Origin: a virus
DNA: 64,000 nt
Direction: 5' to 3' (one strand)
IMG/VR virus record: IMGVR_UViG_3300023174_000033
Location: 400,606 to 464,605 of that record
Shown here piece by piece: positions 54,811 through 62,168 of the stretch (within the stretch, counting starts at the first letter, position 1; the number at the start of each line of letters is the position of its first letter). A model generated the notes under the pieces. That model saw only the letters and a program-made list of their open reading frames with translations, was not told where the DNA came from and made no database searches. A program made the translations under genes and the position numbers.

Positions 54811-56574
54811 ATGAAATTACTCGATGGAAAAAAGGCTTCTAAAATAATACTTTCTGAATTAAAATATAAAATAAAAAAAATTACTGAAAGAAATAATGAA
54901 ATAAAAATACCAAAAATTGCGATAGTTCTGGTCGGTGATAATCCTAGCAGTATGTCTTATATGAGGTCAAAACTAAAGATATCATCGGAAAATAATTTCA
55001 ATGCTCAATTGTTTTTTTATTCTGACTTTATAAAAGAAGATGAATTGCTAAACGAAATTGATAAGTTAAACAATTCATCAGATATTGATGGGGTCATAGT
55101 TGAACTACCCCTACCAAATCAAATATCCCAAGAAAAAATAATTAACCGAATTGATCCACAAAAAGATATTGATGGCTTCAATCCGATTAACTTTGGCAAA
55201 ATGTCTCTTGGCCAAAAAGCACACAGACCCGCTACAGCTTATGGTATTCTAAAACTTCTGGAATTTTACAAAATTTATACAACGAGCAAACACATTGTTG
55301 TTATTGGAAGATCAAATATAGTTGGAAAACCTATATCTATAATGTTAGGAAATGACTTTGATATTGGTAGAGCGACAGTAACTTCATGTGATATAAACAC
55401 ACCAATTGAACTATTAAGAGAAGAATCAAGAAGAGCTGATATTATAATCGTAGCAGTTGGTAAAGTAAATCTTTTAAAAGAAGATATGGTAAAGGATGGT
55501 GCCATAGTTATTGACGTTGGCATAAATATGGTTGGTGATACAATCGTAGGAGATTGTGATTTTGAAAACGTATCTCCGAAATGTGAATGGATCACACCTG
55601 TTCCAGGTGGTGTTGGCCCAATGACAATTTGTGCACTTCTTTTGAACACATTTGCAACTTGGTATGAAAAAAATAAAATACTTGAAGAAAAGATAAATTC
55701 AATTGACTACACAGTTAAACTGATTGAGAGTCTAGACCAAAGTTTCTCACCCACCACGGATGGAAAAAAACTAATCGGAACCTACGATCATAATAGAATT
55801 CCAGGTGATAATGAAGTAATTCATGTCATAGGTGATTATCCAGTCGGAAAGCATTCACTAATAACAGAAAATCCAAGTTTCAGACATTATAAATGGGCAA
55901 TGAAGTTCAGCTATGATTCATTTGAGGGTAATACCTGTTGGGATGGAATTGATGATATTTGGATCATCAACGATACCGTTAGACAAGATAGACTTTATGA
56001 TACCCTGAAAGAATTCAAGAAAATTGGGATACCGCTCAATAAAGTAAAAATACAACCAGCCGAATTCAATAGTTCAACCGGTAATAATTACGCAAATAAA
56101 CTAATTGGATGTTTCAAATCACACCTTAAAATATTTGAACAATATCAAGATAAAGATTTTAAACATTTATTAATTTTTGAAGATGATTTTACTTTTTCCG
56201 ATCCGATTGAAGAGTCACAAAGACAAATTAGAGAATTTGTCTCAAGAGACTATGAATATGATGTGATGTTATTCTCAACAAGTTGTATCGGTCAAATAAT
56301 TCCAATTGATGATTTGATAAGTGAATCAAAACAACCTTGTACAACAACTGCTGGTTATATGGTCTCAAAGAAGGGACTTGAAAAAATTATACCACTTTGG
56401 CACGAAGGAATAAACGGTCTACTTGGATGGTGTGATTTCAATCAATTTGCTTGTGATAAATATTGGACAAAAATTCAGAAAGATGGACAAATGTTTTCTT
56501 TTAACGCAAAAATTGGATACCAAAGACCAAGCTATAGTACAACTCTTGGCAATTTGAGTTACAATTTAGATTAA
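54811..56574 (+). CDS. FolD domain fused to a GT25-like glycosyltransferase
   Basis: 587 residues. Residues 1-285 are FolD (methylenetetrahydrofolate dehydrogenase/cyclohydrolase): Y50-x-x-x-K54, V-E98-L-P-L-P, K-D-I-D121-G-F-N-P, V-I-G-R-S-N-I-V-G-K-P near 168-178 and P-V-P-G-G-V-G-P-M-T. The usual Gln at 98 is Glu. Residues ~300-587 resemble GT25: G-C-F-K-S-H-L-K-I-F and L-L-I-F-E-D-D-F. I know of no such fusion. It may join one-carbon metabolism and glycosylation, or only co-translate two enzymes. Thymidylate synthase at 17117 uses the same folate pool. Confidence 0.85.
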   Translation: MKLLDGKKASKIILSELKYKIKKITERNNEIKIPKIAIVLVGDNPSSMSYMRSKLKISSENNFNAQLFFYSDFIKEDELLNEIDKLNNSSDIDGVIVELPLPNQISQEKIINRIDPQKDIDGFNPINFGKMSLGQKAHRPATAYGILKLLEFYKIYTTSKHIVVIGRSNIVGKPISIMLGNDFDIGRATVTSCDINTPIELLREESRRADIIIVAVGKVNLLKEDMVKDGAIVIDVGINMVGDTIVGDCDFENVSPKCEWITPVPGGVGPMTICALLLNTFATWYEKNKILEEKINSIDYTVKLIESLDQSFSPTTDGKKLIGTYDHNRIPGDNEVIHVIGDYPVGKHSLITENPSFRHYKWAMKFSYDSFEGNTCWDGIDDIWIINDTVRQDRLYDTLKEFKKIGIPLNKVKIQPAEFNSSTGNNYANKLIGCFKSHLKIFEQYQDKDFKHLLIFEDDFTFSDPIEESQRQIREFVSRDYEYDVMLFSTSCIGQIIPIDDLISESKQPCTTTAGYMVSKKGLEKIIPLWHEGINGLLGWCDFNQFACDKYWTKIQKDGQMFSFNAKIGYQRPSYSTTLGNLSYNLD

Positions 56575-56621
56575 TTTCATCTTTTGGGTGAAATATATAA
56601 TCTAAAGGGTATTTTTTGAAG

Positions 56622-57002
56622 GTGAAAATTAAAATATTACTTTTATTTTTAGTTCAAATACTTTGCACAATAGCAGTAGTAACTAATCCAGATATTGATG
56701 TTCACAAAGAATTTGCTCGTGTAGAATTCCTAAAAGAGTATAATAAGCCAAGTGGGTATATAGAGAAATTGGTAAACATTGTAGTTGATGAAAAGGTTTA
56801 TTCTGACTCTTATTTTTTCTTCTCACTAACTAAATTTGAAGATTTAGGAACTTTAAAAACCATTGGAGTTGGTATATTTGGCCAAATAATTCCTTATTAT
56901 TGTATCCAAGAAAATAAATCTCAAATAATTTTTGCTTTAATTGCAATTCTTTTAACTGTTAAATTTTTATTTGATTTTATATCAGATCAAGTTAAAAAGT
57001 AA
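56622..57002 (+). CDS. Membrane protein, two helices, GTG start
   Basis: I use GTG at 56622 (M-K-I-K-I-L-L-L-F); a TTG at 56616 is the alternative. Transmembrane segments lie near residues 4-20 and 105-122, with a ~80-residue loop outside the cytosol. GAAATATATAATC lies ~25 bases upstream. Function unknown. Confidence 0.6.
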   Translation: MKIKILLLFLVQILCTIAVVTNPDIDVHKEFARVEFLKEYNKPSGYIEKLVNIVVDEKVYSDSYFFFSLTKFEDLGTLKTIGVGIFGQIIPYYCIQENKSQIIFALIAILLTVKFLFDFISDQVKK

Positions 57003-57031
57003 ACTTTTTAATTTCCTATCATACCATATTT

Positions 57032-57682
57032 ATGATTGATTTTGATGTTAAAACACCAACTCTTCTTTGCGAATTAATGCAAAAATATGGAAGTGATAAA
57101 GGTGGTGAGAATTTAGAAAAAACTTGGCATAATTACACACCCGTTTACAATTCCCTTTTTGAGAATATCAGGTTTGATAAATTAAAAGTATTTGAGCTTG
57201 GCCTTGGAACTAATAATACTCAGGTACCATCAAATATGGGTAAAGATGGTAAACCAGGAGCTTCTTTATACGCTTGGGCAGACTTTTTTCCAAACTCCCA
57301 AATCTTCGGAGCAGATATTGATAAGGAAATTCTATTCAACACTGAAAGAATCAAAACTTATTTTTGTGACCAAACTAACCCATTTGAAATTAAAAAAATG
57401 TGGAACGATGCTGACCTCTATGGACAATTTGATATCATACTTGAGGACGGTTTACATGAATTTGCGGCTAACGTCACATTCTTTGAAAACAGTATTCACA
57501 AACTATCAAAGAATGGATATTTTATAATTGAGGACATAGCAAACAAGGAAATTCCTCTTTTCAAAATTAAAATTGAGGAGTGGAAAAGTAAATATAATAA
57601 TATCAGTTTTGATCTCCTAATTCTCCCGACTTCAGTAAATTGGATTGATAATAATTTACTTATTTGTAAAAAATTGTTCTAG
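57032..57682 (+). CDS. SAM-dependent methyltransferase of the sugar/LPS type
   Basis: 216 residues. K-V-F-E-L-G-L-G-T near 52-60 is motif I; I-F-G-A-D-I-D near 90-96 is motif II; F-D-I-I-L-E-D-G-L-H-E near 130-140 is the acidic motif. K-Y-G-S-D-K-G at the N-terminus is typical of glycan-linked methyltransferases (CmcI/MT_24-like). It probably methylates a sugar on envelope or virion glycan. Overlaps the convergent gene by 4 bases. Confidence 0.75.
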   Translation: MIDFDVKTPTLLCELMQKYGSDKGGENLEKTWHNYTPVYNSLFENIRFDKLKVFELGLGTNNTQVPSNMGKDGKPGASLYAWADFFPNSQIFGADIDKEILFNTERIKTYFCDQTNPFEIKKMWNDADLYGQFDIILEDGLHEFAANVTFFENSIHKLSKNGYFIIEDIANKEIPLFKIKIEEWKSKYNNISFDLLILPTSVNWIDNNLLICKKLF

Positions 57683-57873
57683 ATTTTTTCTCTAGCAATT
57701 TCAACTACACCATCATTTGAAATTACTACTTCAATTTCCTGACCATCGGTGTAACTTTTATCCAAGGTTATAAATGGAATTCTTTTTGGAATTAAATCTT
57801 TACCTACCTTTTCATAGGTTTTAAAAATCCAAGAATTATTTAATTTGTGAATATTGTGTATTGTGCCTTTCAT
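57679..57873 (-). CDS. 64-residue beta-rich protein
   Basis: Reads M-K-G-T-I-H-N-I-H-K-L-N-N-S-W and D-G-Q-E-I-E-V-V-I-S-N-D-G-V-V, an OB- or SH3-like short barrel as in cold-shock or translation-associated mini-proteins. Exact family not certain. It follows the frameshifted gene by 2 bases. Confidence 0.6.
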   Translation of the reverse strand: MKGTIHNIHKLNNSWIFKTYEKVGKDLIPKRIPFITLDKSYTDGQEIEVVISNDGVVEIAREKI

Positions 57874-57875
57874 AA

Positions 57876-58290
57876 TTAATTGTTTAAAGATACAACCCTA
57901 TACATTAGTTCCAAGTTAGAAAATTGGAAAATAACATAACTCCCGTTATCACTTGTGTGATACCAAATCATTTTACACTTTGTTCCATTTTCATCCACAC
58001 ACATTACAGAACATTACAGAATAAATAGGATTACTTTTCTCATCATATGATTTAGTAACACCTTCAATCATATCATAAGTCTGTGGTGTAGAAGAATAAA
58101 CATTAACTCTTTCATTTTGAGATACTATTAGAACTCCAGATGTAGACCACTCACTCCATAAACCCCAAGACTCACCATTATTATATGATAACCTGGATGA
58201 ATAATCAGAAGCTCTCCACTTATACACTTGTTGAGAAAAGCAAATGGTAATTGAGAAGAAAAGAAGAAGGGTTGTAATAATTTTTTTCAT
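57876..58290 (-). pseudogene. Exported protein gene frameshifted by a 10-base duplication
   Basis: The intact frame from 58290 has a signal peptide (ending C-F-S-Q) and a W-rich domain, then stops after ...M-F-C-N-V-C-G at 57991. A 10-base tandem duplication at 58001-58020 sits just before this stop. Removing one copy lets the frame continue as V-M-C-V-D-E-N-G-T-K-C, W-Y-H-T-S-D-N-G-S-Y-V, F-S-N-L-E-L to a TAA at 57878-57876, just before the next ATG. The ancestral protein had ~135 residues; the present one has 99. Confidence 0.7.
58001..58020. repeat. Perfect 10-base tandem duplication
   Basis: ACATTACAGA occurs twice in a row (58001-58010 and 58011-58020). As 10 is not a multiple of 3, it shifts the reading frame of the exported-protein gene. 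Confidence 0.85.
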
Positions 58291-58367
58291 GGTTATAATT
58301 ATATATTTCCTTATATCAAAGTTTCATATTTATAACTATTTGTATATTTAATTATATAATTAATAAA

Positions 58368-59096
58368 ATGGCAAAGAAATTTGAAATATCAGATACCATT
58401 GACCTCTATTTCAAAGAAATTGAGAAGGTATCATCACCTCTTACTAAAAAAGAGGAACACGCACTTGCTGTAAAAATACAAGCAGGTGATACAAATGCTT
58501 TGAACGAATTGGTTTTACACAACCTAAAATTCGTTGTATTACTCGCAAACAAATTTATTGGAATGGGTGTTAATATTGATGATTTAATCCAAGAAGGTAA
58601 TGCTGGTTTGATTGAAGCCGCTAAAAGATTCACATCCGATAAAGACACAAGATTTATAACATATGCTCAATTTTGGATAAGAAAATATCTTAATGAATCA
58701 ATTGTGGAATATGGCAGAACAGTAAAACTACCACACAATAAAGAGTATGATATTTATAAACAAAAAGTTGCTGGAGAATGGGAGGGAAATTTACACAATG
58801 TGGAATTGGACAAAACCATGGGTGATGAAAATGAAGATACTTTAGGCGACCACATATTATCTGAAGAATTTTCAGATCCATTTCAAAACGAAGAACAAAA
58901 TAATCAACTAATTTTTTTCTTAAACAAATTAACACCCGAGGAGATAAAAATAACAAAACTATTTTATGGAATTGAACAAACTTCATCATTATCAACAAGA
59001 GAGGTTGGAAATATAGTTGGAATAGAAGAGTCAAAGGTTAATAGAATTCTAAAAATTGCAAGAAGCAAAATGAGAAAAGCAATTACAAAAAAATGA
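58368..59096 (+). CDS. Sigma-70-family RNA polymerase sigma factor
   Basis: 242 residues. Region 1.2/2.1: D-T-I-D-L-Y-F-K-E-I (5-14), N-L-K-F-V-V; region 2.2: D-D-L-I-Q-E-G-N-A-G-L-I-E-A-A; 2.3-2.4: T-R-F-I-T-Y-A-Q-F-W-I-R-K-Y; region 4.2 helix-turn-helix: S-T-R-E-V-G-N-I-V-G-I-E-E-S-K-V-N-R-I. Region 3 is shortened and replaced by an acidic stretch. Being shorter than host RpoD (~290 in Bacteroidota), it is a phage factor, likely directing host polymerase to phage promoters. Overlaps the next gene by 4 bases. Confidence 0.92.
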   Translation: MAKKFEISDTIDLYFKEIEKVSSPLTKKEEHALAVKIQAGDTNALNELVLHNLKFVVLLANKFIGMGVNIDDLIQEGNAGLIEAAKRFTSDKDTRFITYAQFWIRKYLNESIVEYGRTVKLPHNKEYDIYKQKVAGEWEGNLHNVELDKTMGDENEDTLGDHILSEEFSDPFQNEEQNNQLIFFLNKLTPEEIKITKLFYGIEQTSSLSTREVGNIVGIEESKVNRILKIARSKMRKAITKK

Positions 59097-59329
59097 AAAA
59101 ACACCATCAAGTTTTACTTGAACTCTTACAATTGAGAGATAAAGACTACGACTTATTTGTAGATAAGTTATATGATGCTATAACAAATGAATTCTCAAAA
59201 TATTTCAAAGAAGAGTTAATTAAAGATAAAGACCATCAACAGACATTAAAGATTATGATTGATCATTACGAAAAAAAGGAAGAATACGAAAAGTGTGATG
59301 TGTTACTACATTTGTTGAAAATCGGTTAA
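59093..59329 (+). CDS. Small helical protein coupled to the sigma factor
   Basis: 78 residues, all helical (L-L-E-L-L-Q-L-R-D-K-D-Y-D-L-F). It starts in the ATGA overlap with the sigma gene, so it is made in step with it. An anti-sigma or sigma-accessory role is possible, but rests on position only. Confidence 0.65.
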   Translation: MKKHHQVLLELLQLRDKDYDLFVDKLYDAITNEFSKYFKEELIKDKDHQQTLKIMIDHYEKKEEYEKCDVLLHLLKIG

Positions 59330-59339
59330 TCTAATAGTT

Positions 59340-59783
59340 ATGAGAATAATCATCATTATATTATTTTCACTATTTCCAATTAATGCTTTTGGTCAATATT
59401 TACAAACTCTAAATACATCAAGTGAAAAAGATGATTATTCTGAATTTGAAATTAAAATATTGATGCAAATCAATTTCAAAAGAACCTTAAATAAATTAAG
59501 ACCGCTAAAAACCAATCCCACATTAAATAATTTTTCAAAATTAATCTGCAATAGATTACAAGAAAAAAATATTGACACCTCAATAAAAAATACTCTAATT
59601 ATTTATTATAGTGATTCACTAAAATTAGACCACCCAATGCTGAAAGATACTTTTCATTTAATAGGCATTCATAAAGTTCCTCATAAATTTAATTGTGAAG
59701 TTTTGGTAATAACTTTGGACAAAAAAATGGAGCAAATCAAATGGAAGGATTTAGATTGTCCTAAATTTATGAGTAAAAAATAA
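59340..59783 (+). CDS. Exported hypothetical protein
   Basis: 147 residues with a signal peptide (ending A-F-G-Q). I-N-F-K-R-T-L-N-K-L-R-P-L-K-T-N-P-T-L-N-N-F-S-K resembles the first helices of CAP/SCP domains, but the catalytic histidines are not seen. Periplasmic or surface protein of unknown role. Confidence 0.6.
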   Translation: MRIIIIILFSLFPINAFGQYLQTLNTSSEKDDYSEFEIKILMQINFKRTLNKLRPLKTNPTLNNFSKLICNRLQEKNIDTSIKNTLIIYYSDSLKLDHPMLKDTFHLIGIHKVPHKFNCEVLVITLDKKMEQIKWKDLDCPKFMSKK

Positions 59784-59797
59784 TTCATCGGACAGTA

Positions 59798-59808
59798 TTA
59801 ATATATAC
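59798..59808 (+). promoter_or_regulatory. Late-type AATATATA motif
   Basis: TTAATATATAC lies 9 bases before the ATG at 59818, within a small inverted repeat (ACAGTAT...ATACTGT). Confidence 0.5.
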
Positions 59809-59817
59809 TGTTTTGTC

Positions 59818-60258
59818 ATGGAACAATTAGTCTCTTATTTTACCATATTTATATTGTGGATAGTATATTCATCACTTTTTGGATATTGTGATGCCTACTA
59901 TTGGTATAGTGCTAATGTTGGCAAATACTGTTTAAAGGACTTTAAATTCAAAGATTTGCATCCACAATATTTTTGGATGCGATCTATAGTTGGGTCTGTG
60001 TTTGCTTACTCAATGTCAGATGGGACAGTAATTAACTGGTTACTTACAACTATTTGTTTGGGTATGATATTACCTTTTTTTCATAATGGATTTTATTATA
60101 AAACAAGAAACAAAATTGACCAAACAGTTTATCCACACGGATTTAGAGATATGTCTAAAACAAGTATAGCCAATGTTAATTTCACATTTCTTGGCAGGAC
60201 TTTATTACTTATTTTGGGAGTTATTGGAACGTCTATTCTCTTCACTTTAAAAAAGTGA
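59818..60258 (+). CDS. Membrane protein, four helices
   Basis: 146 residues; hydrophobic segments near 6-25, 58-75, 82-98 and 125-142, with Y-C-D-A-Y-Y-W-Y after the first. The P-H-G-F-R-D-M loop faces the cytosol. Not recognised. Confidence 0.65.
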   Translation: MEQLVSYFTIFILWIVYSSLFGYCDAYYWYSANVGKYCLKDFKFKDLHPQYFWMRSIVGSVFAYSMSDGTVINWLLTTICLGMILPFFHNGFYYKTRNKIDQTVYPHGFRDMSKTSIANVNFTFLGRTLLLILGVIGTSILFTLKK

Positions 60259-60264
60259 AAAAAT

Positions 60265-60295
60265 TTTGTGTTCTTAATAAAAATTAATATATTTG
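60265..60295 (+). promoter_or_regulatory. Host-type promoter
   Basis: TTTG (60265-60268), 19 bases, TATATTTG (60288-60295), five bases, ATG at 60301. Confidence 0.75.
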
Positions 60296-60300
60296 TATTA

Positions 60301-60420
60301 ATGTTCAAAGTAATAATTTTTCTCGGTCTACTTTATATAGCTTGGAAATTGGCTAGAAAAATTTTCAATGTTTTATTTTTTATATTCATAATCTATTTAA
60401 TTTTAAATTTACTTTCATGA
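60301..60420 (+). CDS. 39-residue membrane peptide
   Basis: Reads M-F-K-V-I-I-F-L-G-L-L-Y and ends L-I-L-N-L-L-S; almost entirely hydrophobic with a basic break (K-L-A-R-K). Translated from a promoter close upstream and coupled by ATGA to the lipoprotein gene. Confidence 0.65.
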   Translation: MFKVIIFLGLLYIAWKLARKIFNVLFFIFIIYLILNLLS

Positions 60421-60707
60421 AAAAACTAATTCCATTCCTAACCTTATTTTTGAGTTCGTGTTATTATTACACGCAACCGTCTCCAAGACCAGTATATACC
60501 TATGGTACATACTACCAAAGTCCACCACAAAGAAATTGTCAGTGTGGTTATGTCCTTGATAAGGGAGTAGACGATTGGGGATATTATTTCCTTGATGTGC
60601 AAAACCAATGCTCTGGAAATGTAAAAAGATTCACTTTCAGTAAAAGTGATTGGATGCAATATAAAATTTCCGATGGAATATGTCTTGAAAGAAATTCCTC
60701 TTGGTAA
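60417..60707 (+). CDS. Lipoprotein
   Basis: 96 residues. Lipobox L-S-S-C (residues 12-15), a P/Y-rich linker, then C-Q-C-G-Y-V-L and a second Cys pair, probably disulphide-linked. Together with the preceding peptide it could form a membrane pair; a spanin-like couple (inner-membrane peptide plus outer-membrane lipoprotein) is one option, but the promoter is of the host type. Confidence 0.65.
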   Translation: MKKLIPFLTLFLSSCYYYTQPSPRPVYTYGTYYQSPPQRNCQCGYVLDKGVDDWGYYFLDVQNQCSGNVKRFTFSKSDWMQYKISDGICLERNSSW

Positions 60708-60725
60708 TAAAAATATAAAAAACTA

Positions 60726-60757
60726 TTTGGAATCTGAGTAATATATTACTACCTTTG
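60726..60757 (+). promoter_or_regulatory. Host-type promoter, leaderless transcript expected
   Basis: TTTG (60726-60729), 20 bases, TACCTTTG (60750-60757), TATT, ATG at 60762; same layout as 7446-7477. Confidence 0.85.
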
Positions 60758-60761
60758 TATT

Positions 60762-60992
60762 ATGAAAACGAAACAACAATCGGCTTACTTTATAACCAAG
60801 AGAGTATTCTCAAGAAATTCGTTTGGCCCTATACCACAAGAGAAAATCTTCTACTTCACCCACTATCGTAGAGAGTTTCAAACCCTTTCAAAGAAACAAC
60901 AGGACCGTTTTGTTAAGGATCTGAAAAAGTTCTTTGGAGGAGACTACTTTATGGTAGAGCACTGGGAAAGAAAATTAAATATAAAGCTCTAA
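60762..60992 (+). CDS. 76-residue basic protein
   Basis: Rich in K, R, F and Y (T-K-R-V-F-S-R-N-S, L-S-K-K-Q-Q-D-R-F-V-K-D-L-K-K-F-F). It starts four bases after a strong promoter and is probably made early. Could bind nucleic acid or host polymerase; no family known. Confidence 0.65.
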   Translation: MKTKQQSAYFITKRVFSRNSFGPIPQEKIFYFTHYRREFQTLSKKQQDRFVKDLKKFFGGDYFMVEHWERKLNIKL

Positions 60993-60997
60993 CGTGT

Positions 60998-61140
60998 AGG
61001 TTTGATAAACCCACAAGCGTCTCACAAAGTTGTCTTTGTATGTGAGGACAAAGGTTAGAGAAAAAGAATATTTGGGTGTTGTGAATTAACATCAAAAAAG
61101 GATACAACTCCGACTTATCATCGGATTGTGGAAACTCCTT
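60998..61140 (+). other. Structured intergenic stretch
   Basis: The gap between 60992 and 61197 has no gene. It contains GGTTTGATAAACC just after the stop, a nested hairpin CTCAC-AAAG...CTTT...GTGAG near 61020-61045, and TCCGA-cttatca-TCGGA near 61110-61126. These may be a terminator plus a small RNA or a structured leader of the epimerase gene. Confidence 0.35.
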
Positions 61141-61196
61141 CATAAACCATCCAGAGGGTTCTCAATAACTTATTTATTTTTGATAATATAATTTTT

Positions 61197-62168
61197 ATGA
61201 TAGTAGTCACTGGCGCTTTGGGTTTTATAGCCTCTTGCCTTATTTCAAAACTAAACACTGATGGGTTCAACGAAATTGTAGCAGTTGATGATTTTTCACC
61301 ATCAACCCTTTTCAGAAAAAAAAATCTTAATGATAAACAAATTTCAAAGTATATCAATAGAGAAGAATTCCCCAAATGGTTAGAAGATAATCAAATAAAT
61401 GTTGATTTTATTTTTCATTTGGGAGCTAGAACAGACACTATGGAGAAATCCAAAGATATTTTTGATAAGTTTAATTTTAACTACTCTAAAGAACTATACA
61501 GTATCTGCACAAAATATCAAATTCCAATTCTATATGCTTCATCAGCAGCGACTTATGGTTCGGGAGAACTTGGATATGTAGATTATGAACCACTTATTTC
61601 AGAATTAAAACCACTGAATCCTTATGGTGAGTCAAAACAAAATTTTGACATTTGGATACTTGAACAAGAAAATAAACCTTATTTTTGGACCGGTCTTAAA
61701 TTCTTCAACGTTTATGGTCCTAATGAGTACCACAAAGGTAAAATGGCTTCGGTTATTTACCACTCATATAAACAAATAAAGGAAAACCAAAAACTTTGCC
61801 TATTTCAATCTCACAAAGAGGGTATTGAGAACGGACACCAAAAAAGAGATTTTATCTATGTTAAAGACGTGGTTGATGTTATGATTTGGTTTTTCAACAA
61901 GAGGATAAATTCAGGTATTTATAATCTTGGAAGCGGACAGGCAAGAACTTTTTTAGATGTAGCTAAAAGTGTTTTCAACTCTTTAGATATAGAAGAGAAT
62001 ATTGAATTCACACCAACACCTATTGAAATCCGAGATTCTTATCAATATTTCACACAAGCTAATATGGATAAAATCAGGTCTGCCGGATATGACAGACCCT
62101 TTACTAGTTTAGAGGATGGCATTGAAGATTACGTTAAGAATTATTTAAATTTAGAAAAAATTCTATAA
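61197..62168 (+). CDS. NAD-dependent epimerase, HldD-like
   Basis: 323 residues. G-A-L-G-F-I-A (6-12) is the Rossmann loop; S-S-A-A-T-Y-G and Y-G-E-S-K give the catalytic S/Y-x-x-x-K; F-N-V-Y-G-P-N-E-Y-H-K-G-K-M-A-S-V and G-H-Q-K-R-D-F-I-Y-V-K-D-V-V-D-V are typical of ADP-glyceromanno-heptose 6-epimerase. The third Gly of the usual G-x-x-G-x-x-G loop is Ala here. It supplies a heptose for LPS-like glycan. Overlaps the fibre gene by 6 bases. Confidence 0.85.
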   Translation: MIVVTGALGFIASCLISKLNTDGFNEIVAVDDFSPSTLFRKKNLNDKQISKYINREEFPKWLEDNQINVDFIFHLGARTDTMEKSKDIFDKFNFNYSKELYSICTKYQIPILYASSAATYGSGELGYVDYEPLISELKPLNPYGESKQNFDIWILEQENKPYFWTGLKFFNVYGPNEYHKGKMASVIYHSYKQIKENQKLCLFQSHKEGIENGHQKRDFIYVKDVVDVMIWFFNKRINSGIYNLGSGQARTFLDVAKSVFNSLDIEENIEFTPTPIEIRDSYQYFTQANMDKIRSAGYDRPFTSLEDGIEDYVKNYLNLEKIL

